A stretch of 64,000 bases of DNA from Helicobacter sp. (GTDB lineage Bacteria > Campylobacterota > Campylobacteria > Campylobacterales > Helicobacteraceae). Position 1 is the stretch's first letter. Every line of letters begins with the position of its first letter. The stretch lies in NCBI RefSeq assembly GCF_017502485.1, contig NZ_JAFVUX010000020.1, positions 1 through 64,000 on the forward strand. Direction: 5' to 3'. Made by a program: the position numbers and the translations under genes. This document shows, one piece after another, positions 45,409 through 54,083 of the stretch. Under the pieces are notes generated by a model that made no database searches, was not told the DNA's origin, and was given only the letters and a program-made list of their open reading frames with translations.

Positions 45409-46554
45409 ATGAAAGTCTTTCATCTCTCGCATATTGATCTTGATGGCTATGGGGCGCAGTTTATCTCGCGCTACTTTTTTGATGATATAGAGTTTTATAA
45501 TGCCAATTACGGCAGAGAGATTATGGTGCGATTGCAGAGTATTTTCACGCGCCTTGATACACATTTTGCCTTTGAAGAGAGATTTCGCACCAAAACACAC
45601 CAAAGCTTTTTGATCCTCATTACCGATCTTAATCTTACCCTTAGTGAAGCAAAATATGCCTATGAGCGAGTCAATGCTTACAAACTCCAGCAAAAAGATG
45701 TATCCCTACTTTTACTCGATCATCACATTAGTGGGGAAGAGTGCGCGAAAATGTTTGATTGGTATCATTTAGATTCTAGTAAATGCGCGACAAAAATCAC
45801 CTTTGAAACCTTACAAAATCTCTACCCAAAAGCCTTAGAATCTACTCAAACAAAGAGATTTGAAGACATAGTAGAATCTATAATGCTAAAAGTAATCCAC
45901 TCGCCCACGCATATTGCCCCGCTTGTCGATATGGTGGAAATGATAAACTCCGTGGATATCTGGTATGAAAATGGCTATGGGTTTGAGTTTGGTAAGGTGG
46001 CTTTGGGGCTCATTGCCGGAAGCAATGAGCTCAATCGCTTTATGTTTGATAAGCCCCATAGAGTGTATAAGTTTAACTTGCTTGAAGCAGCTAGATCATA
46101 TTTAGGGAGAGAGAAAGACGCAGTAGAGTTTGACAATGCTATATTTGTACTTAAAAAATGCGCACTAGAAGGCGATCCAGATAATGAAACAATGGATCAC
46201 ATTACAAGCACAAAGCAAGTTGCACTACTTGGCACACTCAAAGAGCAATGCACCATACATTATCGCGATAAGGTGGGGTTTTTAAGCTACTCTATGGGTG
46301 GGATTAGCGTGCTTGCTAATCTTTTCCTACGCCAAAATCCAGAATATGACTTTTATATCGATATAAATGCTAAAGGCAATATCTCTTTGCGTGCTAATGG
46401 GGGTTGTGATGTGTGTGCGGTGAGTAAGGAGATTTTCAATGGCGGGGGGCATAAAAATGCTGCTGGTGGCAAAATGGAAGGGTTTCGCGAGAGCTTTTTT
46501 TATGATGAGATAAAAGCTCAGGTGCAAAGTCTTATCACAATTAAAACAACATAA
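45409..46554 (+). CDS. DHH/DHHA1-family phosphoesterase
   Basis: A 381-residue phosphoesterase. DHH motifs are visible: 'LSHIDLDGYGAQ' (about 6-17), 'ILITDLNL', 'LLLLDHHISG' (the DHH itself), and the DHHA1 motif 'GGGHKNAAGGKM' near the C terminus. Related enzymes degrade oligoribonucleotides or cyclic dinucleotides; the substrate here is not known. It follows flhA by 22 bp, as in H. pylori, and is followed closely by a small acidic protein and a NYN-domain gene, so all may be one RNA-related unit. Confidence 0.9.
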   Translation: MKVFHLSHIDLDGYGAQFISRYFFDDIEFYNANYGREIMVRLQSIFTRLDTHFAFEERFRTKTHQSFLILITDLNLTLSEAKYAYERVNAYKLQQKDVSLLLLDHHISGEECAKMFDWYHLDSSKCATKITFETLQNLYPKALESTQTKRFEDIVESIMLKVIHSPTHIAPLVDMVEMINSVDIWYENGYGFEFGKVALGLIAGSNELNRFMFDKPHRVYKFNLLEAARSYLGREKDAVEFDNAIFVLKKCALEGDPDNETMDHITSTKQVALLGTLKEQCTIHYRDKVGFLSYSMGGISVLANLFLRQNPEYDFYIDINAKGNISLRANGGCDVCAVSKEIFNGGGHKNAAGGKMEGFRESFFYDEIKAQVQSLITIKTT

Positions 46555-46564
46555 GGAGATTGCA

Positions 46565-46831
46565 ATGAGCAAACACTGCGCACAATCTAGCAAGAATGAA
46601 AAAGTAGATTCTACAAATGAAAACGATTTAGAGCTTTTTGATATGCTTTGTGTCGCCTTACATTTTGCTGGGCTTAAACGCTCAGCACTCAAGCAAATTC
46701 TCCAAGCCTATAGCGATGAGCTTGATAGCTTTGATGATGAAGCACCTTATGGGCAAGAAGAGATCATTGCCATTATCCACGCATTGCAAGCGAAATACCC
46801 AGAAGCTTTTCACAACTCAAACAAGAAGTAG
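46565..46831 (+). CDS. Small acidic protein between DHH and NYN genes
   Basis: An 88-residue soluble protein, helix-rich and acidic ('DELDSFDDEAPYGQEEII'). No recognised domain and no signal peptide. AAGGAG lies 6 bp upstream of the ATG. It is 10 bp after the DHH phosphoesterase and 3 bp before the NYN gene, so it is almost certainly co-translated with them. A partner or adaptor role is a guess from context. Confidence 0.65.
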   Translation: MSKHCAQSSKNEKVDSTNENDLELFDMLCVALHFAGLKRSALKQILQAYSDELDSFDDEAPYGQEEIIAIIHALQAKYPEAFHNSNKK

Positions 46832-46834
46832 ATA

Positions 46835-47551
46835 ATGATAGAATCTAGCCGGGCGAAGAAAATCGCGCTTTTTATCGACTGCGAAAACATTAGTCATAAA
46901 CTATGCCACGAGATTATGAAGAGACTTGATGAAATTGGGGAAGTATGCATTAAAAAGGCGTATGGGGACTGGCGCAAGGAAATGCTAGGTCCTTGGACAG
47001 AAGCACTACTGCAATACTCCATCGAGCCTATACAGATTCTATCTAGTGCCAAGGACTCCACCCATAAGGCAAAAAACGCCAGCGATATACGACTAACCAT
47101 TGATGTGATGCATACGCTCTATCAGCAGACAATGGACTGCTTCGCACTTGCTACAAGTGATAGCGACTTTGCTTCTTTAGCCCAAGAGATACGCAGATGG
47201 GCAATCCCAGCCATTGGCTTTGGGAGTCATAAGGCACGAGAGGAGCTAAAGCAGGCGTTTAATAGCTATGATGAGCTAGATACGCCAATCACTCTTGCAA
47301 ACAACAAAGCTCTAATCAAGCTCCTATGCAAAGCTATTGACAACACACAAGACTCTCAATCTTTCGCTCTTGTCTCCACCATTGGCAATTGGATAAAGCA
47401 CAACTACTATAAAAGTGCTTCATCATATAGCAAGGAAAGCTGGGGCGATGTTTTTAAACAAATCTGCCAAGAAAGCAAAGACGGTGTATTTGAGATACGC
47501 TATGATGGTGAGCGCAAGAGTATTATGAAAGTGCGCATTAAAAGGCAGTAG
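46835..47551 (+). CDS. NYN-domain RNase-like protein with LOTUS/OST-HTH C terminus
   Basis: A 238-residue protein. The N-terminal NYN (PIN-like) nuclease fold shows 'IALFIDCENIS' (D15), 'NASDIRLTIDVM' and 'FALATSDSDFASLAQEIRR' with the acidic residues expected to hold metal, plus 'AIPAIGFGSHKA'. The C-terminal part (about 160-238) has the pattern of an OST-HTH/LOTUS domain ('LVSTIGNWIKHNYYKSAS', 'WGDVFKQICQES'), which binds RNA. Likely an RNA-processing or decay factor. I do not recall an H. pylori counterpart in this position, so it appears accessory. Confidence 0.82.
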   Translation: MIESSRAKKIALFIDCENISHKLCHEIMKRLDEIGEVCIKKAYGDWRKEMLGPWTEALLQYSIEPIQILSSAKDSTHKAKNASDIRLTIDVMHTLYQQTMDCFALATSDSDFASLAQEIRRWAIPAIGFGSHKAREELKQAFNSYDELDTPITLANNKALIKLLCKAIDNTQDSQSFALVSTIGNWIKHNYYKSASSYSKESWGDVFKQICQESKDGVFEIRYDGERKSIMKVRIKRQ

Positions 47552-47667
47552 TCCAGATCACCCTACCCACAAACAGCACCAATACCCCCAAATCTACTAA
47601 AATTAATGATAAGAAAAATTTTTATTTTTAGATAGATTTCAGTTTTGTTGCACTATTATCTATTTGA

Positions 47668-47703
47668 TAATCATTTGTATTATTATAATATTACAAATGA
47701 TTA
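47668..47703. promoter_or_regulatory. Fur-like operator dyad upstream of the TonB receptor
   Basis: TAATCATTTGTA (47668-47679) and TACAAATGATTA (47692-47703) are exact 12-bp inverted repeats with a 12-nt spacer. A -10-like TATAAT (47684-47689) sits in the spacer, so a protein bound to the dyad would block the promoter. The AT-rich dyad with the TAATCATT core resembles Fur boxes, and the gene 31 bp downstream is a TonB-dependent receptor, a typical Fur target. Assignment to Fur is inference. Confidence 0.6.
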
Positions 47704-47734
47704 CTTAACCTAAATGCTAACTAAAGGACACAAG

Positions 47735-50041
47735 ATGAAATACATTTTTTACACATATACAAGCAACTTTGGTTGCAAAGCAAAGATTCTAGGTATCCCC
47801 CTAGCTCCGCTACTGCTCCTAGCTCAGCCAGAGCCTAACTCTCCGGAGCAAGGAGCAGTGCCGCAAGTAAAGCTCCTAGATGAGCAGGTTGTCACTGCTT
47901 CTGGATTTACTCAAAGCCACCTGCTAGCCCCGGGATCAATCTCTGTAGTAACGCCCCAAGACATCGCATCTCGTCCAGTGCGAGACTTAGCAGAAGCACT
48001 GTCTAATGTGCCCGGAGTTAGCATAGATTCTGGCGTGGCAAAAACAGGAGGCTATGGCATCTCTATCCGTGGTATGCCAAGCTCTTATACGCTAATCTTA
48101 GTCGATGGTAAGCGTATCAATGCAGATTCTGGTCTTTTCCCCAATGGCTTTGGCGACTCCATTACAAGCTTTATGCCCCCACTTTCTATGGTAGAGCGGA
48201 TAGAAGTGATGCGTGGTCCTGCTTCTACACTCTATGGGAGCGATGCCATTGGCGGGGTGGTTAATATCATCACTAAGCAGAGATATGATAAATGGGGGGC
48301 TAGTATCGGCTATGACTATACATTCCAAGAAAACAAATCATTTGGTAATACGCAAGGATTTAGTTTCTACACAGCAGGACCCATCAACGAGATGAAAAAT
48401 TGGGGGTTATCTTTTAGGGGTAGGCAGTATAGCAGGGCATTTGTCCCTACTACAAATCTTGCTAAATACCCCGGCGGTAGCAATGGGGCTCTACAAACTG
48501 CACGCAGAAATAACATCGTAGGACTCGCTCCCTTTGATAGCTACAATATCGGCGGTAGGCTTAACTGGAGCGAGCTTGTGTCAGTAGGGAGCAAGGCGCG
48601 AAATACCGCGTACTTAGACATCGACTATTCACAGCAAAACTATGATAACTCTCAAGGTCTCCTAGGTAACTACACTAGCAGTGGAGGCACTGCAGCAAAT
48701 GGCTATGGTAGCGATATGGACTTTTATCGGCTTAATGTGATTGCTACACATAAGGGGCATTACTACGATAATATAGAATCTAGCTTCCAAAGCTTTAGCA
48801 CAAACTCTAGCTTGCAGTATAACCTAACCTCTAACCCTAACCGCTATGTGCCAAATGATGCCAAGCCTAATGGTGCTAATGGCGTTAATGCTGGCGATAG
48901 TAGAGAACTAGAGAGCCACGATGTGATAATAGATCATAAAAGTAATGCATTTTTAGCATTTAAAGAAGATTTTCTTGGGGGGGGGGGGGTAAATATAAGT
49001 GTCGGTGGGCGATATTGGTATAACACTTTTAGAGACAAGCTTCTCCAAATAGCAGGTAAGAATGCGACACAATCTCAGCATATCGGCGCAATCTTTAGTG
49101 AAGGTGAGCTTGGGCTATTTGACAGAGTGTTTTTGACAGCTGGGATAAGGGGGAACTTCAACTCCATCTTTGGAGCAAATGCAAGTCCTAGAGTTTATCT
49201 CTCCTATAATGCCATAAAGCGTGGCTGGCTAGCTTTCAAAGGCGGTATATCCACAGGCTATAAGACCCCATCTCTATCCAATCTTGTCAATGGCGTAGTT
49301 AATCTAAGCGCGCAAGGAAAATCACACACCTATGGGAATCCAAACCTAAAACCAGAATCTAGTATCAACTATGAGCTCTCTGCCTTAAGCGATAATCCCT
49401 ATTTCTCCGCATCAATTACCGGGTTTTTTACAAACTTTACTGATAGAATTTCTACTACCCCAACTACAAACAATAACCAAACAATCAACGGCTTTACCTG
49501 TAATGCCACTAATGGGTGCTCGACTTATATCAATATCGGTGAAGCCATAAGCTATGGCGCAGAAACTTCGCTTAGTATTAAGCCAATTAGCGTGGGCTAT
49601 GGTGCGATAGGATTAAACGCTGCCTATACTTTCACACTTACAAAAATCACCAAATCAAATAATAGGACGCAAGTGGGCACACGATTGACCAATGTCCCAT
49701 TGCATAATTTTAACGCCTCTATCAACTATGATAGTGAGCATTTTGGTGCATATATCCGCCAAGAGGTAAAAGCTGGGATCTATCGTGGTGATCCAAGCGT
49801 AGCTAATAGCGCAGCAAGAGCACTTGGAGAATATTATAAGCCGATTTATCTTACACATTTAGGTGGCTACTATAAGCCTAGCAAACATATGCGCATTAAT
49901 GTAGCGGCGTATAATTTGTTTAATGTAAATTTTGTGGATTATCACCCTTATACCGTCAGCAGTGGTACTAATTACGCCAATGCTTACAACTATATTCGAG
50001 AGGGTAGGAGATATTATATCTCTGTGCAAATGGACTTCTAG
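47735..50041 (+). CDS. TonB-dependent outer-membrane receptor, poly-G phase variable (in frame)
   Basis: A 768-residue outer-membrane receptor (CirA/FrpB-like siderophore or iron-compound type). It has an N-terminal signal-like segment, a TonB-box-like 'DEQVVTASGF', a plug with 'VPGVSIDSGVAKTGGYGISIRG' region, 'ERIEVMRGPASTLYGSDAIGG' region and 'GGVVNIITK', then a 22-strand type barrel ending 'YYISVQMDF' with terminal Phe. ATG at 47735 follows AAAGGA; an earlier ATG at 47714 is too close to the operator. A run of 13 G (48977-48989) encodes Gly-Gly-Gly-Gly at about residues 415-419 and keeps the frame open here. The ligand is unknown. Confidence 0.92.
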   Translation: MKYIFYTYTSNFGCKAKILGIPLAPLLLLAQPEPNSPEQGAVPQVKLLDEQVVTASGFTQSHLLAPGSISVVTPQDIASRPVRDLAEALSNVPGVSIDSGVAKTGGYGISIRGMPSSYTLILVDGKRINADSGLFPNGFGDSITSFMPPLSMVERIEVMRGPASTLYGSDAIGGVVNIITKQRYDKWGASIGYDYTFQENKSFGNTQGFSFYTAGPINEMKNWGLSFRGRQYSRAFVPTTNLAKYPGGSNGALQTARRNNIVGLAPFDSYNIGGRLNWSELVSVGSKARNTAYLDIDYSQQNYDNSQGLLGNYTSSGGTAANGYGSDMDFYRLNVIATHKGHYYDNIESSFQSFSTNSSLQYNLTSNPNRYVPNDAKPNGANGVNAGDSRELESHDVIIDHKSNAFLAFKEDFLGGGGVNISVGGRYWYNTFRDKLLQIAGKNATQSQHIGAIFSEGELGLFDRVFLTAGIRGNFNSIFGANASPRVYLSYNAIKRGWLAFKGGISTGYKTPSLSNLVNGVVNLSAQGKSHTYGNPNLKPESSINYELSALSDNPYFSASITGFFTNFTDRISTTPTTNNNQTINGFTCNATNGCSTYINIGEAISYGAETSLSIKPISVGYGAIGLNAAYTFTLTKITKSNNRTQVGTRLTNVPLHNFNASINYDSEHFGAYIRQEVKAGIYRGDPSVANSAARALGEYYKPIYLTHLGGYYKPSKHMRINVAAYNLFNVNFVDYHPYTVSSGTNYANAYNYIREGRRYYISVQMDF
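48977..48989 (+). repeat. Poly-G tract of 13 inside the TonB receptor
   Basis: Thirteen consecutive G bases within coding sequence. Homopolymeric G tracts of this length slip during replication in Helicobacter and Campylobacter. With 13 the frame is open (ON); 12 or 14 would truncate the receptor about halfway. Confidence 0.9.
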
Positions 50042-50101
50042 TAAAGCCACCTTACCCTTTACCTAGAATCTAGCTTGCTGGTGTGGTATCATTGCGCCTT
50101 T

Positions 50102-50107
50102 TATAAT
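50102..50107 (+). promoter_or_regulatory. -10 box for the phase-variable membrane protein
   Basis: TATAAT in TTTTATAATCGC, 36 bp before the ATG at 50143, with AAAGGG between them as ribosome-binding site. Transcription thus starts inside the short gap after the TonB receptor, so the gene has its own promoter. Confidence 0.55.
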
Positions 50108-50142
50108 CGCAAGTAAAGGTAGCCAAGTAAAGGGTAGCTATT

Positions 50143-51751
50143 ATGAAAGCCTCAACACAATCCAAACCACTCGCAGCTATTAGCGCATTAGTAATGATTC
50201 TTATAGGGGGGGGGGCTTATATACTACTCTCCAAGCGTTAGCTTCAATCTTGATGATGCGCTGATTTTTTTCAACATCATAGAATCTAAGCCTATTTATT
50301 GGGGGGTTGATCACTTTGACAAAGGTAGATTCTACCCCCTAGCCTTTATGGATCTCAATCTCCTTATGCGCCTTTTCCCCACAAGCGATATTCTCACCGC
50401 ACCTAGAATCTACTTTTTTGCCAATGTTGTGCTTTTTGCCCTGCTTACTTGCGTGCTATTGTATCTGCTTATGCAGATCCTACCTCTTTCCCATAGCGTG
50501 GCAGCCTTGCTTATATGCTTTATAAATATTGGCTTTGTGATTGTGTTTATGGGGGTTTGCTTCCCTGAGAGAGTGCAAGTCGTGTGGCTTAGTGGGTATA
50601 TTTTAGGGTTATTTGTCCTAGCTCACAAGGCTCACAAGCAGAAGCGATCGGGGCTGTGGGCATTGGTGTGTATCGTGTGTGGCGGGGCTAGTATGTTCTA
50701 CAAAGAGCCAGATTGTCTTTTCATCTGCGGGAGCTTAGCGATGTTTATAGCACTTAGATTCTACTATGGACATAAGAGCAGATCGAAAAATAAGCGCATT
50801 ACTATGCCTATTATCATTGTGGGGCTTGCCTTAGGGCTTATAGTGTGCGTATTTATAGGCTTGTATCTATGGCTTGTTGTGCCAAATATCCAAAAATCCT
50901 ATGCCAACTTTGGGCTAAAAAACTTGCAAGTAGCAAAGGATATGCTAAATGCCATCGCGCATCACCCCTTTTTGTTTCTCTTTGCTCCAGCTGTGCTAGC
51001 AGTGCGCGTGCAAAAAGTGCTACAAGCACTAAAGACTAATGACACAAAAGCCCTGCATACAAGCTATGCCTTTTATGATGCTTTGCTTGTAGCTGCTCTA
51101 GCCTATGGGGCTAGCTTTTTTGTGCTAATGATTTTTACACCATATTACTTTTTCCCTTGCTATGTTATGGCACTTTTGCCTGTGGCGTTTTATACAAAGA
51201 TGTATTATGTCCATTTGCGTAAGCTATTTATCATTGTTGTGCTAGCGCATATTTTAGTCAATGTCCCAAGCGCGCTCTCGCGCTATACAAGCATTAAGCT
51301 TTTGCCACCACACTACCTACAAGCTACACAATTTCTAGCAGACTATACGCACGCAAATGCTGGCACGAATATTGTTATGCTAGGACAGGGGAGCGATCCG
51401 CTTGGCAAGGCGTTTTGTGGATATTTGGAGTGGTTCGCGCGCTATTTTGGTGGCAAGGACTTCGCGCTTGCGACAAGCCCTACTCTCACTGCCATAGACT
51501 CGCTAAAAAGTGGAGATCTTTTATACCTAGATTCCTATACGCAAGCCTATATCACGCCACAGATTCTAGCTAGGCTTAGTGTGGATTATGAAGTGATATT
51601 TTCTTCTGGCTATGTTGGATTCTATGATGTTGGACTAAAGAGTCTTGCGAAGTATCTTTTACTACACTATGCACCAAAATACACCAAGAACCTATCTAGT
51701 AGTAATATTTTTAACGCACCTCTTGGTGTCTATATCTACCGCGTGCGCTAG
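50143..51751 (+). CDS. Phase-variable multi-spanning membrane protein (GT-C-like), frame OFF
   Basis: From ATG 50143 (SD AAAGGG) the frame meets ten G bases at 50206-50215 and then stops after 32 codons at a TAG. With nine G the frame runs on to 51751 as 535 residues: 'GGGLIYYSPSVSFNLDDAL', then 'ALIFFNIIESK' and the long open frame that continues past an internal ATG at 50348. The restored protein has about ten membrane helices and an Asp-Asp pair (37-38) after the first helix, as in GT-C glycosyltransferases. A surface-glycan role is inferred only from this layout. The sequenced copy is OFF. Confidence 0.8.
50206..50215 (+). repeat. Poly-G tract of 10, out-of-frame switch
   Basis: Ten G bases near the start of the membrane-protein gene. 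Loss of one G (9) or gain of two (12) would restore the 535-residue frame. This is the second G tract within 1.3 kb. Confidence 0.9.
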
Positions 51752-52294
51752 CTATAAAAACCCAAACACAATTTGAATCCCATGCACCATTTCAGCCATA
51801 GATAGGGCATTACCCGCGGGATAGAAACTAGCTCGATAAAGCAAATCCCCATTGATTGGGAAAAATTTAAACAAAGCAACCCCAGCTTCCACATACCCAC
51901 CAAGCACACTATGTCCAGCACGATTAGCACTAATCATACCACCACCCAGAGCGAAAGAAAAAAGCCCCGCATTAGGCTGTCTCCAAGAATGCACATAGAG
52001 CATAGTCCCAAAAGAATGCGTGGAAACAGAGGTATTAGCATAAAGATATTTCGCTCTTAGCCCTATATCTATATCATTATGAAAAATATAGTTCCACCCT
52101 GTACTTACGCCGATGTTTAGCCCCATAGCACCTCCGCTTGGAGTGTTTAGCTCAATGCTTGAGCCTATGTGAAAAGTCGCAAGCTGCCACCAATTGCCAA
52201 AGTAGTTATTGCGCGTTTGACTCTCTAAATCTAGCGCGCAAAGACCCTTGCACAATAGCAACACAGACATCATCTTGCCAAAAGTTTTCATCAT
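51752..52294 (-). CDS. Small outer-membrane barrel protein
   Basis: A 180-residue exported protein with an N-terminal signal sequence ('MMSVLLLCKGLCALD' region) and alternating strands such as 'MGLNIGVSTGWNYIFHND', 'GLRAKYLYANTSV', 'AGLFSFALGGGMIS' and a final 'GIQIVFGFL'. The layout is that of an eight-strand barrel. No specific family recognised. Its 3' end touches the 3' end of the convergent membrane-protein gene (51751/51752). RBS AGGGGG. Confidence 0.65.
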   Translation of the reverse strand: MMKTFGKMMSVLLLCKGLCALDLESQTRNNYFGNWWQLATFHIGSSIELNTPSGGAMGLNIGVSTGWNYIFHNDIDIGLRAKYLYANTSVSTHSFGTMLYVHSWRQPNAGLFSFALGGGMISANRAGHSVLGGYVEAGVALFKFFPINGDLLYRASFYPAGNALSMAEMVHGIQIVFGFL

Positions 52295-52334
52295 AGCCCC
52301 CTTAGTTTAGAATCTAACCACATTATAGCCCATA

Positions 52335-53267
52335 TTAATGCCAGATTCTAGCTCTAGGAAGCTTGCCTATGTGCGAAGCTTTTGCTATAAACTCTAGCGG
52401 TGTCCTAGTCCTTTTAGCTAGACATAAAAGCCTGCGTTTATCACGCGGCGCAATGGCAAAGAGCAGTTCATACTCTTCCCCGCTTCTATATGCAGGTATG
52501 CGAGATTTTTTGATATGGCTAAAGCGTAGATGGTTAAGCGTGCTAAGCGTATGTAGCTCTGCTAAAACTCCATCAGATACATCAAGCCCTACTCTAGCAA
52601 AAGGTGCGATATGACGGATAAACTCACCACGCAAACAGGGTGCTATAAAGCGAGCAAACCGCTTGGATCGCGCAATTTTCCCTCCTCTGAGCAAGTGTGA
52701 TAATGCATAAAGACTCTGCCCAACCTTCCCTGTACAATATATCAAATCTCCCACCTTGAGCCCCTTGCGCTTTAAAATTCTGCCATTTGGTATCCCAAGC
52801 ATTGTTATATGAAAGGCTAGATTCTGCCCTTTGGTTGTATCACCACCAATGAATTTAATGCCATACTTCTTAGCAACTTTTGCTAGAGCTATGGCGATTT
52901 GTGTGATTTCTTTGGGGTTTAGCATAGGGAGTGTGATGGATAGTAGAGCATATTTTGGCGTGGCATTCATAGCAAGTATATCAGAGAGATTTACAAGCAT
53001 AGCCTTATGTGCAATCTCATCAAGTCTTAGCCATTCTCGCTTAAAATGTATATGCTCGCAAAATCCATCTGTGGCGATGAGAAGCTTCTTGTGCTTATCT
53101 AGCACTCTAGCAAACTCTTTGCTAGAAAATCCTTGTAAATGCTTATATTTAGGGCTTTGGATTCCAGTGGCATATGAGTTATCTTGCAAAAGCACTGCAT
53201 CATCTCCTACACCAAGCAAGACCCCGGATTTACGCAGTGCTTCTATAAAAAGTGCTTCACAATTCAT
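52335..53267 (-). CDS. thiL: Thiamine-monophosphate kinase
   Basis: Phosphorylates thiamine phosphate to the coenzyme thiamine pyrophosphate. The 310-residue product shows 'LLGVGDDAVLL' (about 17-27), 'MLVNLSDILAMNATPKYALL' (metal and ATP site), 'FIGGDTTKGQNL', 'RVGLDVSDGVLAEL' and 'SGEEYELLFAI', the PurM-fold signatures of ThiL. Strongly basic in its C-terminal half. It overlaps psd by 4 bp (ATGA), although the two pathways are unrelated. Confidence 0.92.
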   Translation of the reverse strand: MNCEALFIEALRKSGVLLGVGDDAVLLQDNSYATGIQSPKYKHLQGFSSKEFARVLDKHKKLLIATDGFCEHIHFKREWLRLDEIAHKAMLVNLSDILAMNATPKYALLSITLPMLNPKEITQIAIALAKVAKKYGIKFIGGDTTKGQNLAFHITMLGIPNGRILKRKGLKVGDLIYCTGKVGQSLYALSHLLRGGKIARSKRFARFIAPCLRGEFIRHIAPFARVGLDVSDGVLAELHTLSTLNHLRFSHIKKSRIPAYRSGEEYELLFAIAPRDKRRLLCLAKRTRTPLEFIAKASHIGKLPRARIWH

Positions 53268-54061
53268 ACGCCAAAGTGTGCAATCCGCTCTCCAAAACGC
53301 ACCTTTTGATTTGTCAATGACTCAAGACTACTATCTTGCATAACTAGTACAATGGTAGAGCCCATTTGAAAATACCCAAGCTCATCGCCCTTTTTCACAC
53401 ATATAGGCGTATCATAAGTGTAAATATCTCGCGCATCTGGCGTGGCATTGGTATTAATCCTAGAATCAAAGTGGAATGTCATCTTCCCCACATTAAGCGC
53501 ACCTACTGCCACGAAGTAGATTCTAGTGTTGTACGGAATGGTGTTTGCCACAAGTACTACTCTCTCATTGCGCACAAATAAATTACTATTTTTACGCAAT
53601 GATGGGAAATTTACAGGCAAAAGCTCTCCGCCAAAATACCGAGCCTCTATGATCTCCATATCACATGGCGCGTGATAGCGGTGGTAGTCGCTAGGAGAAA
53701 GATAGAGATTGACATAAGAAAACCCATCAGCATCTCCTGCTTGTATGCCAAGAAATTCATCAATAGGATAGGACATCCCCTTAATCTGCAGAGCAAGATT
53801 ATTGGCAATTGCACCTTGCTCTGTGATTAGACTATCACTTGGAGAGATGAGAGCATCCCCGCTAGGATCTATTTCTCTTTGACACGCTAACTTTCTTGTA
53901 AAAAGTGCATTAAGTGTGGGGTAAGATTCAGCTGGCGCAAAGTCGCTTAGATCAATGGTAAAAATCCGCACATACACACGGTTGATAATGCGCTGAAACC
54001 ACCGAGGAAACGAATGAGAAGCAAACTTACCAAAAAGCTTTGATATGGTATTTGTATCCAT
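53264..54061 (-). CDS. psd: Phosphatidylserine decarboxylase proenzyme
   Basis: Makes phosphatidylethanolamine, the main zwitterionic lipid. The 265-residue proenzyme has 'YPTLNALFTRKL', 'SPSDSLITEQGAI', 'LYLSPSDYHRYHAPCD' (charge-relay His) and the self-cleavage site 'QMGSTIVLVMQ', where cleavage before Ser creates the pyruvoyl group. Length matches the short Helicobacter-type Psd. It lies between the Hcp-like gene (22 bp gap) and thiL. Confidence 0.95.
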   Translation of the reverse strand: MDTNTISKLFGKFASHSFPRWFQRIINRVYVRIFTIDLSDFAPAESYPTLNALFTRKLACQREIDPSGDALISPSDSLITEQGAIANNLALQIKGMSYPIDEFLGIQAGDADGFSYVNLYLSPSDYHRYHAPCDMEIIEARYFGGELLPVNFPSLRKNSNLFVRNERVVLVANTIPYNTRIYFVAVGALNVGKMTFHFDSRINTNATPDARDIYTYDTPICVKKGDELGYFQMGSTIVLVMQDSSLESLTNQKVRFGERIAHFGV

Positions 54062-54083
54062 ATTTCTCCTTTACTAGTTTATC

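Noticed and set aside
45316-45693. 125-codon minus-strand frame across the flhA-DHH junction
   Set aside because: It runs opposite two well-supported genes and has no recognisable motif or ribosome-binding site.
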